Part shown: one piece after another, positions 41,501-54,800 of the stretch
Numbering within the stretch: position 1 is the first letter of the stretch
Layout of the letters: each line of letters opens with the position of its first letter
DNA from: Trichopria drosophilae
Taxonomy: Eukaryota > Arthropoda > Insecta > Hymenoptera > Diapriidae
Direction of reading: 5' to 3'
NCBI GenBank assembly: GCA_030407085.1
Contig: CM059585.1
Location: 119,765,001-119,829,000, forward strand
Length of the DNA stretch: 64,000 nucleotides
Translations under genes and position numbers: made by a program
The notes under the pieces: generated by a model
The model's input: the letters and a program-made list of their open reading frames with translations, nothing else
What the model was told of the DNA's origin: nothing
Databases searched by the model: none

Positions 41501-44500
41501 ATAGAGCAATAACTGAACATATTGAATGAATTGGAATATGAATTAATTTAATGAATTATTAAAATTAGTGATTGTAACGAATAAAAGTCAAAGAAAACAA
41601 TCTGTTTGATAATATTGAAAGGATACCTTGAATGAACATATCCAGATTTAATCAAGCAATTGAATATTAAGTGCAGGGAATAAATAAATGGATGAATCAA
41701 TTAAGGCAATAATGGAATTATGAAAGAATTTTATACGTCAATTTAATTAAATAAGGGAATTTATTGAATTAAGGAATTAAAGATTTTCGATTATAACTGA
41801 ATGCTCCATTTTAATCTTAATATTGAATATATGAAGTTATTTCAAATGAAGAATTGATAAATACAATAAATAAATTAATTCATCATAATTTGAATACTTT
41901 CAGTTTACAAAGTAGAAAATCTCCGAATGGATATCAAATCACTAAATGACTTCAAAACTTAATAAAATGTAGGGAACATATAAATGACTACTTTAGGAAT
42001 AAAAAACCTGCCCAATTCTAAACAAAAATAATGAATTGAAAGTATAAAAATGGCATATAACTGATTTATTATTGTATTGGTTCGTTCATTACATTAGTCA
42101 CTGAATTAAATTGGTTATTTATTCATTTGAAAAAAAACTAGACATTGACTAAAGTGTAATAAATTAATAAATTTAAGGAAAATACTCAGATTTTCAAAAA
42201 CTATTTTTAGGTTAGAAACCACCTTCTAAATACAAATGCAAATTTCAAGAAGGTAAATTAAAAATAATGAATATTGTTCATAAACATTTCGATATAAGGG
42301 TGTATTAATGTATATTAATGCACCTGCACATTAATATGATACACATTTATATTGCATGACATTAACAATGTTCTTTTTTGGCAAATTCAAAATGCAATTG
42401 AGCTCTAATATTCTCTAGTACAGCATGCCGAAGAGGTTGAGACTGGTATAATTAATAGGTTGTTACGTATTAATGTGAGTTTTTTTAATAGAAACAATCA
42501 AACGGTGTTGTGGACAAAGTTTATATTTTTAACAAATTATAACAAATTGGTTGCTATAACAAACCGCTTGCTTCTATGTTAACAATTCATATTTAAAAAC
42601 AAATTTTTTTATAATCATAACAAATCCTTTTCTTCATACGAAGCACAATGACATCTAGAACGTAACAAATGGCCTTTTATTTTTCGCCATTGCGTGGATC
42701 AGAATAGGACATACGATCGAGTTCGAGTATCGATTTCCAATTGTCAGTGAAATCAAGTCTATTAAAAAAGACAATTGTCATATAACTATTCTGAAACTAT
42801 TAGTTTTACACCATTGCAGCTGCTATTAATTTCTAACGCGTTAGTATCGATTGTTAGGGACGGTACGAAACGTGGTCGCCAACTTTACGACCGTGCTATA
42901 CATGTCAATAACTCTTAATATACAACATAATTATCTGTTTTTAACTAATGTGCAACTATATTTTCAATAATCAAAAGTTAAATTTAAATACAAAATAAAC
43001 AAACGCAAAAAAATACATTATTTATTTAGAGTGATTATATTTTAATCGTAAAACAATAATATTTTAATGCATCGACGAATAATGCACAATGATAATAATA
43101 TGATGAGATCATGAAACAAAATAAAATATCAGAGAATGAAACATGCATGAAAAAAAACATGATATCACAGAAAATAAAATATTATGTCAGTAAAAAACAA
43201 TTTACACTAAAAAGCTACTTTATTCAGCCCACAAATAACTTTAACAGAAAACGTCTTCTACAAAATCATGAAATACAGTTCTTATAGACTCCGTTTTCGC
43301 TCTTTCTGAATCCGATAACAGAATTTACAAAATCACTCCTAATATAACTTTTTCACCATTTAAAAATAAAGGCATATTTTTTCCTGTTGATTTTTTCGAA
43401 AGTCTTTTGAATATGTTTCCAAAATTGGTTCTTCTTGCAGAGTCCATCATTTCTGTATGCTATTCGTAATCTCCAAATTATTTTATAGTTGAAAACAAAA
43501 CATAAAACAATATTTTTCGGAGCCGTACACGGATAAAGCTGTCGTATAGATTTTATCAATAACAAAAAAATTAACTACGGGTATTTCAAGAATAAATGTT
43601 GATTACCACATTACACTAATTTCCATACTTTACCATTATGGAACAAAAATAAACGATTTATAGAAAAACAGGTGAAAATAGTACTTAGTAAAATGATGAA
43701 AATTCGTTAGAGAATTAAGATCGGATTCAAAACAAAACGAACTCCGCCCTTATAAAAATTATACTTTATACGAATACCCTACAGAGATTTAATAAGAAAT
43801 TACAATAATAATAATTAGAGATCTTCTACTCGAAATTATTAAATCGAAATGATATTCACAACATCTTACACAAAATAAAAAATACGAGAATATTTGAAGG
43901 TCATATACAAACTGTGGTGAATATATGAGTAAATGCGTTTCTTTTCTTAACACAGTTTGCAATGCAGATGTCAGCAATTTTTGTACCTGACATCTGGACG
44001 TGAAACAATAGATCGGTTACTCAATCGTCATCTACCGGATTTTTTATAAGTACCTATACATCACTTTCCACGTGACGCACAGCAAACTCGTTCAAACTCC
44101 ATTTTCGTATCCTGACATTTTTGGGAAGTAGGTCAATATTGCAACCTCCCATTTTTCTTCGTTAAGGTATTATCGTGGCATCTAGTTCGATTGGCATTTG
44201 CGGTATTCGCATATTGGATAAAGCTAGTTGTTTATCGAAAATGTATGACGAACACGCAGCACTTCAATATTTCGTAGGACAAGCGTCCGATTTGATCGAT
44301 CGACAACACGTACTTCACGAACAACTAATACATTTTAGAGGGTGAAAGTACCGAAACAATCTAATGACGACATAATCGAGAGGAGAAGCAGTTGTTTGAT
44401 CATTTATCCCTAAAATGTTTGGCGTGGTTGATAAAGTGTTTTTGAGATTAAATTGAAAAAGGAGAATAAAAAATCGTTCAATCCATGAGTATTTCTTTTT

Positions 44501-45640
44501 TCTTCCTTATGGCCGATATTTTGTTTGATCGGTCTAATTAATTCTGCAAATTCGTTTAATTATTGTAGCAAGCTTGCGGAGCAACATCGACAAGATTAAA
44601 ATAGTACTAAAAAAAATCAACTTTTCGTGTGCTCATTATGTGCTTTAAATAATTCGAGTTTCAAAATGGGTACATCAACCGATAAAACGAAATTCCCCTT
44701 ACGTAAGAAATTAACTAAATACTAAGCAATGACAGTAAACAAATATTTATTTAGTCAGAAAATGCATTGGAATTATACACTAAAAACTCTCTTCAATTAC
44801 AAATTTTGACCAGCAACCATAACTACTAAAAGACACCTCGATACAAGAATATATTAAATTGAAAGCTTGAAAATATTTACCTCGTCAGAAAGTATCCCTA
44901 ATTATGTGCTGACGAACGAGGCTAAATTCGAATTTTGTGGTAGGTATTTAGTTCATTTTTTACCGGGTGAGGTGGCTACATTATATATAGTTAGGGTGGT
45001 TTTCGCCATGAGAGTGGATTTAGTGGTTTCGCCACTTGAATGATTTAAAAGCACGTAATTATAGATCACAACCGGTTTAATGTTAAGATAATCTTTTCCC
45101 AATATTCAGAAAATGCTCTGCTAAATTCTATCAAGCTGATGCAGCAATTTATTTTATAATCTCGGAAAAATTGATGGAGCACATTTTTAAGTACTATAGA
45201 GCACATAATTACCTCATAAAAAGTACATAATTTTGGTTTCTCAAAACTACGCATCACCTTTCCAGGATATTCACATTCAATCGTTCGGTTATTCAAAATG
45301 CATCAAAAGTTTTCTGTTTGTTAGCAGATTTTAGCCTAGTAATTCACTAATCAGAACTCTAAATTTTACAATTTTATTTTTGCAATGTTTATTTAATAAC
45401 AGGGGTGGAATTTACTAAATTTAATAACGTAACTTATTAAATATAGTTGTAGAGGAAATTTTGCAAATTCAGCTTCTATAATTGTGAGTAATGAGCTAAA
45501 GGTTTTTTGCGGTTGTCTTAGTAATTTAACTGAAACTTTTAGATTCTTTCAAAGTACAATTTTGATTACATATCCTACTATTGTATTTTACCACCCTTCC
45601 TAAAATTCCTTCGTTAAATCTTTTCATTAATTCAATATAA
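38581..45640. other. Gene-poor AT-rich region with small repeats
   Basis: No coding exon that I can support. 39000-39320 is richer in G+C with CACGTG-type words and a CTG run (a possible promoter zone for the ABCA gene). 40673-40906 is bounded by inverted AAAATATTACCCA/TGGGTAATATTTT words. 41500-41920 is full of TGAAT-like words. 43985-44400 is a G+C-richer patch with an unrecognised open frame of about 60 codons at 44160-44345. The rest is featureless. Confidence 0.45.
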
Positions 45641-45644
45641 TAGC

Positions 45645-45742
45645 TGCCGCCAAACCAGCTGGACCAAAATGTCCTGGCGCCAAAACGACTGCGACAAAAT
45701 ATCCTGACGTCAAAACGGCCAGCGCCAAAACATCTTGCTCCG
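45645..45742. repeat. Minisatellite, ~15-16 bp unit (GCCAAAACGNCCNG)
   Basis: About six imperfect tandem units: GCCAAACCAGCTGG, ACCAAAATGTCCTGGC, GCCAAAACGACTGC, GACAAAATATCCTGAC, GTCAAAACGGCCAGC, GCCAAAACATCTTG. Much richer in G+C than its surroundings. Confidence 0.75.
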
Positions 45743-46739
45743 GTATAAATACATGTATTTTAAAAAGAAGCTTAATTGTCAACAAAAAATAAAATAAATC
45801 TTTGACAGATGATGATGAATAGGAATATGAAAAATCCGATTGACAAATTCCATGGTTTATGATATATCAATCTTATGAAATGATCGGAATTTGCAATTTT
45901 GAAAATAATAATTTTCCAAAATCATTCCAATATCGTAAAATGACGCTTCATACATTCTTTTATGAAAGTCGAAGTTGAATTCAGAGTAGATGAAAAAGCA
46001 AAGCTGAGCGAAATATCAATTTTAAATCTTATGGTTTAACTTAAACGTATTCCTTGTTTGATTTATCTTTCTATTAAACAATATCCCGTTATATTTAGTT
46101 GTATGGTGTTTGTATATTTTCCTTAAGATTATTACGATTTGAACTAATTTATTTATCAATTAAAATACGCTTTTAGGTTTCGTATGTAAATGTATAAATT
46201 CATATCTGCACCCTGCATTAACTTTTAATACATTAATGGAAAACCCTGTCACATTCACAAAGAAAGGAACTTTCCTCTAATGCACATGGATTATCTACGA
46301 AACGAAATTTCAATTTTACAAATGCGAAACTCGAGGACAGAATTGGAAAAAACGATATCCCTTTCAAAACAGTCAATTGATATAAAAATAAACTAAATGG
46401 ATTTTCCTACTACTAACGTGAAAGGGACATCCGTGTGTTTCTCATAGATTCGATCAAGGTCTGGACTTACATTTGGGTAGTGAAAAGGAGTAGAATCAGA
46501 GAGAAAACTTTCATATTATTCCATTTTATTTAAAGCCATGTTTCAGTATTTTGTAGCTTGAATAGAGAAATTTTAGTGCATACTTTTTACATCGTACCTT
46601 TGTTAAATAAAAAATGAAATTAATATTAAATTATACATCTAAAGACGTTCTTATAAACAAATTTTGAGTGAAAACAATAATTATTCTAATTGTTTATGGT
46701 GATGAATAATTAATAATCTGCTACTTTAAACAATTACTA

Positions 46740-47552
46740 GGTATTATTAAATGCCCCTTCCGCTTTTGTACGACAACGTAATTATAATGCTAGCACCTCA
46801 GTGTCGCGTCAGCTCCAGACTTCTGAGTAGCCTGGGCCAGATCATGGCATCATAAGAGAGGTTTAGCAAGGCATGTTAGGGGAGGGAAAGACCAATTTAG
46901 ATCAACGCTGATTGGTTGCTTCAGCACAACCACCAAGTTGCCATACCTTTCTTTTTATACTATGACCCATACTGTTAGCTAGACAAATCCAGTCCAGCTC
47001 CTGTTTAATGACATATTTAAGACTTCATTTGCCTGCAAGAACGTGACTAGTTGTTTGGACCTTGCTTATTTGACATTCTAGCTTCCGATTAGATAAAGGT
47101 GAAGCCAGGTTAACTCCAGTCTGCCAACGTAGTAATTTGTTATCAGGGAATATACTCGTGATTTCTGTAAAAGGGCACATGGTAAACGTGTCACCAGAAA
47201 CCACGAGATATGTCAGATTATGTGCAGAAATCACCAACAGTGACAAGCTTCAATCCATAGAAAGCACAGGAATGAATATAAATTCTACACTCCAACCGCA
47301 ACAAAAGCATTCTATGTGACGTTTTCCATATTTTTCCATATGAATTTTGCGCACTCGACGAGTTGTGGGAAAAACATAATCTCAACCTCTCTGAAGATGG
47401 TCATTTACCATTTTTTTGTTTTTCTGGTCTACGTGCCGATAAATCTATCGCATCAAGTCATTGATACTCTTTAAGAAATGTTCTCCAGCAACGATAAAAG
47501 TCGGGTCTATAAATATAGATCATTACTCTTGTGGATAATCTCGATCGGCTAA
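46740..47552. other. G+C-richer island, unidentified
   Basis: Sequence complexity and G+C rise sharply here. It has overlapping short open frames on both strands (47025-47246 minus, 47137-47319 plus) and a TATAAATATAG box at 47507-47517. It could be a promoter or leader of an unseen gene, or part of an old LTR-type element; nothing identifies it. Confidence 0.3.
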
Positions 47553-47993
47553 GTATCCGTTATACCTTCGACATCGCAGGATGTAAATCGTAGTTCAGGC
47601 CTTGACATTCTCTCACTCTTCTTCTCTCTGGCATTCCTAAACATTCTCTATTCTTCTCTATTCCTCCCACAGCTGTCTTTTTGTAACGGGTCTATTCAAC
47701 CACGTAGACGTTGGAGGGAATATCGATTATCACGTGCCCGTTTCGCCTCTACGGCCCTGAGAGGTTTGCAGTTGACGCTGAACGAACGAAAAAAAATTAC
47801 CAAAGAAGAAAAGCTTCGGGCGCTCAGAGGGAATAATGACCAATTTTTTGTCTTGCTGAAACTGGGATCAAATTACCTCGCGCGAAATAAATGCTATTCC
47901 ATCGAGCTGTTTCGGATTTTGGCCAGAAATGTTTTTGGAATCTGTTTAAAAGGCAGGCGTTTTCCATTCGACATGGTTATCCGCTCCGCTTAA
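47553..47993 (+). other. Unidentified coding-like open stretch, possible exon
   Basis: One plus-strand frame is open for about 146 codons from just after a TAA to the TAA ending at 47993. A textbook pyrimidine tract plus CCCACAG acceptor sits inside it at 47671-47672, so a terminal exon 47673-47993 (106 codons plus stop) would be possible, containing RRRWREYRLSRARFASTALR and LNERKKITKEEKLRALRG. The part before the acceptor is hydrophobic simply because it translates the pyrimidine tract. I recognise no family, and no upstream partner exon was found. May be chance in a G+C-richer patch. Confidence 0.25.
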
Positions 47994-50540
47994 ATCGAAT
48001 TTTCCTCAATCCCTAGGAGATGGAGTCCATCGAAGCCGGATTTTTGCGCTGAGAGACTGATTTTTAAATTCCGCATTTAACGTCAGTTCCGGGGTAATGG
48101 CTCATGATTTGCGATTCCGCTTCGTTGAACTACCCTTATTGAAATATTGCACGCCCCTAGTAAATCTTCAGAATGTTGATATTCTATTTATTGAAATGCA
48201 ACTAAATTTATACTGAGAAATGGGGAGATTAAGAAATGGAATTAAAATAAGCGAAACAAAAAAGAAAACGTCGAACTTCAATTAATTGTAATATTAAACA
48301 AAAATTTTTTCATTCAAATCATCGATGTGGAATTCCATCACCTTATTCTTAATTGCAGTGGGACTTAGTTACAGAACTTTTAGACGGCAAGTTTTCTATC
48401 GGATGAGTAACTTTGTCGTAATTGGTGCTTCAAGATTATGGAATTTCTCGTATTAAATAAGGTTTAAACCATCAAACCGATAATTTCTTCAAGACAGATC
48501 ATTTTTGGCTTAAAGATTATTACCAACAGAATTCTGATGTGGGTCCTAACAGGTTTTTAATCGCATGCATATGTCAATGATTCGTTTGTGTGTTTATTTA
48601 TTTATTCGAAATTTAATGTTTGTTCTGGATAATGACGTACTGCTGATCTTGTATTATTCTTTCGCTGTAAATATCCATTCAATAACTGCAAAAGTCACTG
48701 ATAGTCTGACTGTGGTTCATGCTACCTAGAACCTAGAACTAATGAATACGACTGGTGTAGTTGTAAATAAAATAACTATATGTGTATATTGTCAAATTAC
48801 TCCAGATCAAAAATGCCTAAGCATATAATCCAAATGTTCATCAGCTATAGGAGGTTTCAGATTTCTGCTTAAAAATGAAGAAATTAGAAGTTCTAAAGTA
48901 TATACAAGGTATATAAGGTAAATAAATGAAAGAAAAGAGTATTGTGAAGATACTAAATTGGAGTTGCTTGATATAAACTGCTACTAAATGAAAGAACAAT
49001 TAACAAGATGATTAAGAGCCTCTGTCGCATTCACCAAAAGCTTTGTACTAAAAAATCTCTCTCTGAAACGCTTTAAATTCCTGGGTAAAAATTCCAAAAT
49101 ACAGAAATTCAATAGTATACAATCGGAAATTGAGAAATGTTGAACGACACATGTTTATATACAAAGCAAGAACAGCATCAATGTATATATCACATTGGTG
49201 ATTGGTCATGCTTTCATGTGGTCAGCAAACCAAATATTCATGATCCAAAGGTATGTATTTGATGGTATCAGCCTAGCCTAGTGTATTATTAGCCGCTAAA
49301 ACGGACTGAAACAATCGCAGCCGATCAATATCAAATCCAATTTATGTTAATATGACATTGAAAAGCCAACTGTCTATTGAAAGAAATATAGACGATAAAA
49401 TGATTTTTTAAAATGACGCAGCTGGACCACATTTCTCAAATCCTATAAGAACTTGAAAAGTAACTTATAGTTTGAGCAATTTCTTTGGTTATTAATTATT
49501 TTTATAACCTAAGCATACGCTTATATAGCTTTTTCATTGTTATGGTAATTTTGTGTAAAAAACCCGTTCGATGGCGATTCTGGTGAAATTATTTGGGATT
49601 CGAATATTATAAAATTGATACTTGTTAAGCTGTGTGAGTCGATTTATAGTTTCCGAATGCAGAAAGTCTATCATTTGAGGAAAAGAGTGAAAACGTTTAA
49701 GATATCGTTGATGCCGTTCCGAAAGAGCTGTTAAAGTGCTATTTAAGAAGCTGTTGTTTTAAGATCTCTAGAAGACAAAAGGTTAGCGAGAGAGACATTT
49801 TTTAAATAAAATTTCATTCTCATTAAAATTTTACTTATTTTAAACAATACGTTAGAGAATTATTACGTATACCCAAATGCAACCACTCTTTCGCCAATTA
49901 CTTGTGACATTAAAATAAATAGTTGCTATTACTAACCAATTAATTGGAGCAGGGAATTAATCATTTGGTTAGTGTAAATCATTTGTTAGTTGCCCCAACC
50001 AATCCTTTTTCTCTATTTAGGTATCGCCCTTCATTCGGAATATGATATAATTGTGACGTGAGTTTATTTTTGGTTTCGAACGCCATCTAATATATGAAAT
50101 AAAATAAATTTAAAATGTCGAGAATAAGAACATAATATTTAAATCATAAGTTTCAATTCTTTAAGAGCGTATTTACTATCTACCCTAAGAAAAGTTTAAG
50201 AATTCTTTTTAAACAGAGCTCTTCCAGAGGTATGTGCTGTTTGATGCATGTGACGTTTTGTATTTCAAATCTGATCTGGACTAAAGTATCTGGCCTATAA
50301 CTGTTTAAAGATGTCTTCTTGAAGATATCAGAAAGAACTCTGAAAGACCACTTTAAGAAGTATGAGCTGTTGGGAACGTTGATCGGAGTAAAATTCATGT
50401 TTATCTCTTTTGACAGATCCTGTATTTTTATATTAAATTTTTAAAAATTATCATTTACTGATAGTTTAGTGAGTATATTCGAGATCTTTCTATAATGGCC
50501 TTAGAAAATAATGTTAAAAAAATAAGAATATGCTACTATG
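47994..50540. other. Gene-poor AT-rich region
   Basis: Nothing recognised beyond short composition-driven open frames. Confidence 0.5.
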
Positions 50541-50960
50541 ACAATAATCCTACCCAACTCCACCACAAACGACTCGATAATCGTAACATTTGCCACGGAG
50601 GGTCGTCGTGTTCGCGTAGGTCGTGGCCGTAGCAAAGTCCATATGGGATAGACCGGAAACGCTTCTGCACCCCGTCTTCGAAACATATGCACCAGGGGTT
50701 GTTTTCCCTCGAATGTTGGGGCGCGACCAACTTGGCACGCCAGTCGCCTTGGTAAGCTGCGAGGTTTCCTATTTATTATTTATGCGCAAATAGTCTCTGA
50801 AGAGGGCATCGGTGTATGTCACGCAAAAGGCACCAGAGTGTGTGCGCACTCTTATTACTAGCCCTTAATAATACCGCCCTTTTTCTACATCATGTTCTAC
50901 GAAGGTCGCACATGCACGTATAACCTCTCCGGAGTCTCTTGTCATCTGCAATTTGCCACG
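50541..50960. other. CpG-containing G+C-rich island
   Basis: Around 50555-50760 the sequence is about half G+C with many CG dinucleotides, and all three minus frames are open for about 60 codons each, the pattern expected from G+C content rather than coding. A GTAAGC donor follows CCTTG on the plus strand at 50753. A candidate promoter or untranslated first exon. Confidence 0.35.
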
Positions 50961-51219
50961 GTTTCACAGAGACACTCTAGCCATCGTCAACTATTTATTA
51001 CAGTGTACCTTGCAATATCATTTTATACCTAAAACACATGGAATCGGTATTTTGAACATTCATTTCATGTGTTATCGATAGCAATTTTATATAAAACTTT
51101 ATTGAAACCAACGATGCTTAGTAAAGCGCACAATTAGTTACAAATGTAGCAGAAATTTATTAATTATTCTGAAGGCCCAGGTTACGTAATTCTAAGCATT
51201 ATACAATTATTTTACATGC

Positions 51220-51440
51220 GAAAACACGGCCAGCGTTGACACTGGCCAATTTTTTGTGTCACCTAATCGAGGTCACAGAATTAATCCGGTCAGTGACGCC
51301 AGTGTCGCCTGGGAGCCCCCTACTCGTCGTATTTCTTACCCCTTCTACTCTCTCACTCGAGGTGCGAATAGCGAATAGCCGTAAATTCCGAACATGGTGG
51401 AGAAAACTAAAGTGGATTAATTTATCCCTTTTTTAGTCTC
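51220..51440. other. Second G+C-richer patch
   Basis: Contains near-palindromic GGCCAGCGTTGACACTGGCC and a later CCAGTGTCGCCTGG. A 66-codon plus frame (51236-51436) is present but unlike any family I know. Possible regulatory patch. Confidence 0.25.
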
Positions 51441-52189
51441 AATAAAGTCACAAATGTGAGGGATCAAACTCCGTTGAACTCCATATATTTTCTTTTAACA
51501 TCGCGTAAATGATGTGTTTGGTATTGATACTATGATGTACAGTACATAATGTTGGTTAAATTGTTTAAATTTTATGTACTTCATAGAGAGTGGCTGAGTA
51601 TCTTTCTTGTTTGAACATTAAGTATTTTTTGTCTTTTGAAGCTTTAAACCATAAGGAAATCTTTCATTGTGTCTGAATATTAATCAAGATCTGATCCACA
51701 ATTATAAGACACGTTTTATCAAATGAGCATAATTTCTGCCTGTTGAAATACTGATCAAGGATTAATAAGACGTATCTTATAAAGCGTCTGTGATTGATGT
51801 CTCCATATAATCTATCAACAGTGTTATCCAGTAATAATGATGTAATAACGTCAGTTCATACCATCCAACACAAAGTTATCATTTGCATAACAATTCTATA
51901 ACTATTCTATAATATTGACACAAGTAACACTCATTAATTGTTTCAAAACGCTTACTTCATTACAGTTCCGGAAGTGTATATATAGAATTCATCATATTTA
52001 ACGAAAATTTGTAATTACGCGGTGACAACATTTTTCTTGAAAAATTCTTATACTGTGTGAAAAACCAAAAGGTTTTCTACATTTTAATGAAACAATTCAC
52101 CTTCACAGTATGGGCCTTTTTCCTGAGGTTTTCTGAAAATCGCGATGAAATTGGGTATTCGGGGTTTTTCTGGATCATTGATTACGAAG

Positions 52190-52330
52190 ATAACCTCAGA
52201 TATTCTAAACTCAAAATGGCGGATCCAATATAAAACTGGATCCTCGGGAGTTTCCTACATCGATGATTAAGCATCTAACCTCAGCTTTCCAAAATACAAG
52301 ATGGTACGTCCAAGATGGCGGAGTAAGCTC
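52190..52330. repeat. AAAATGGCGGATCCAATAT dispersed repeat
   Basis: CTCAAAATGGCGGATCCAAT at 52192 and AAGATGGCGGAGTAAGC at 52312, the complement of the GGATCCGCCATTTTGA words seen elsewhere, with ATTGATTACGAAGATAACC spacers. Confidence 0.55.
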
Positions 52331-54520
52331 AAAAAAGTTTCTTGATCTTATAAGGGACACTTAGGAGTGGTGTTCTCCAACTTTAATGACAATTTCCCTT
52401 GATATATCCAGTATCCTTTTAATTCTCAGGAGTGTTATTTTTTATGAATATAGAAAATAAAATACTACATTAAGTCATTACTATTATTAACCATTCAAAT
52501 CGGTAGGAATGATCAACTTTTCATGAAACTCGATTTTTTAGTCAATACATTCTATATAATAAAAATAGTAGTAGAGATTGTTGAATTCTCCGGAGTATAC
52601 TTGAATCCCACAGATTAAATCGTTCTCTCAAAATTCCTTGGAGTGGAAATTGAGCCACTCTTTTGTTAACAGTGAAAATGTCTATCTATGAAGGTCACAT
52701 TTGACTCCATCAAGAATGAAAGAAAAAACTCACTCCTAAAAGAGTTAAGCATCACTCTGAATAGAGTGAGAATTTATTCAATCTAGCGATATTTACTCCT
52801 TTGGTATTATATTCAAGCCCTACACTTGTAGTGTGTGTAGAACAATGATAGCACTTGATCGACAGAAAATAGATCAGATTAGGTATCAATTTCACTCAAA
52901 CTTCATCAAGATTGATGAATTTTCATTTTTCGTCACATCGAGGTCGTTTGTTTTTGTAAACCAGCCATTGACATGACGTAAAATCATTTTTTAAACATGA
53001 AAATGGGTTTGAATATACATTAAACGGTATCCTAGAATTAATAGTTTTTTTATTAAAGTTGTTAAATCATCTACAATATTGTATTGTACAGAGTATATAC
53101 TCTGAATATTTTTAACGATTTGTCCCTTTATTTGATTCCGTTGTTTTCTTGACGGATAAAGACGAAAAATTATCTCCAGATTTAACTGAATGCAAAATAC
53201 TGATATGTTTATGGAAAACCTGCAAAGTTATTTTCTTGAATTTATAGACAATCTTAAATCTGATGTACAAATATAAATCTGTCAAATTTAAAGATGATAG
53301 CTCTAAGGATTACAGACATCCTTTCTGCTGTAACATTCTGTAAAACCAACAGATTTCGTTTGTAGATTCTGCAGATTATTTTGCTGCGTGTATTAACAGT
53401 TATTTCAATATTATGTCTAGCGTATGAGAAATTCGAATTAAAAATATTTAACTGATTTTTGTAAAATATTTTATTTATTTATACTTATTAAACTTACATT
53501 TAAATATTATTAATGGTTTTAATTATTTTGGACTTTCTCAATTACAAATAATTATATTTATATAGTAATTGTAAGAAATTTTACTTTGTATAGTTTTTTG
53601 TATAGCTGCCTCTGTTTTCTTTTTGTTTACACGTACTTCGATGGATAAATTGAATTGGTTATCAAAGAGAAGATTATCAGATTTTAAAATTTAAGTTTAG
53701 TTCTTAGAATATAATACCGTCGGTTAGGGTTGTTACGTCAGCGATTTTCCCTAACTATTTTCTTTTTATATTTTTGATGTTAGGTTGCGAAACTGGCGAA
53801 AATGATACATATTAGAATAAGTTCAAAAATTCTAATTGTGTCAATTTCAATCTCAAACACGTTTATTTAATTTATGTAACCATAAATCGATATAGTATGT
53901 ATCTAGTTTAGCATTAATTTATAATTTTCTAAATTTTTTCTATTTCATCTATTTTGGTCGCTTTTATAAATCGGCATAACTTATTCCATACATACATACA
54001 AGAATATACACATATATACAAGTATGTATAAAGAAATATTCAAGTTAAATAAAAATTTGCCCCCGCATTTAAATTAAATAAAACGAAATAAAAAAATGTT
54101 TGATTTAAAAAACTTAACAATAATTTTAAAAATTCTTATTTTATGCAAGTTATGGTTGTATAAACTAGATGCATATTTCATCAATTTAAATTATTACACT
54201 ATAATACTTATTTTATAAAGCTAACGAATAACTGGAATAAATGGAAATGTTCGATTCTTCAATCCCGTTTGTATTGCTAACTAAATTAAAATGACTCGCA
54301 TTTTATAAAGTAATATTAAAGTGGTTAATGTAAATGGGAACTGAAAATGAATCGATGATTTAGGTAAGTTTGTAATTTAACTAAAAGAAAGTTTAACTTT
54401 TTTCTGTTATTAACTCAAAATATTTCGTGTTCTTAATGTCAGTAGTCGTTCTATCGTCTAAACACATTCTATTATCTTTTGCATAAATCGAAAAATAGCT
54501 AATTCTTACTTATAGGTTAT

Positions 54521-54800
54521 ATTTATTATTTGAGAGTAAGTATTGGTGAGACGGTCAGTACACAAAATAAAATTGAAATTTTGACGAGTTTCCAGTGTTT
54601 CACACTGTCGGTCAACACCTAAGACAGTTCGTCCTACACTGGCCTGATATCATCCAGGCATCTAGCATAGCAAACATTTTTATTCTAAAAATTCATACAA
54701 TAAATTCTGAAGAGGGTCATCATATTGACCGAAACGTCAAAATTTCAATTTTATTTTGTGTACTGACCGTCTCACCAATACTTACTCTCAAATAATTAAT
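54521..54800. repeat. 65/66 inverted repeat with hammerhead-like core in the spacer
   Basis: Arms 54521-54586 and 54735-54800 are reverse complements with a single mismatch (GAGAGTAAGTATTGGTGAGA on the left arm). The 148-bp spacer ends with CTGAAGAGGGTCATCATATT then GACCGAAAC (54707-54735). This fits the hammerhead core CUGANGA – stem II (GGTCA/TGACC) – GAAA. Such cores occur in Penelope-like elements and retrozymes, and inverted terminal copies are common there. Stem III is almost absent, so catalysis is doubtful. No reverse transcriptase nearby. Confidence 0.7.
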
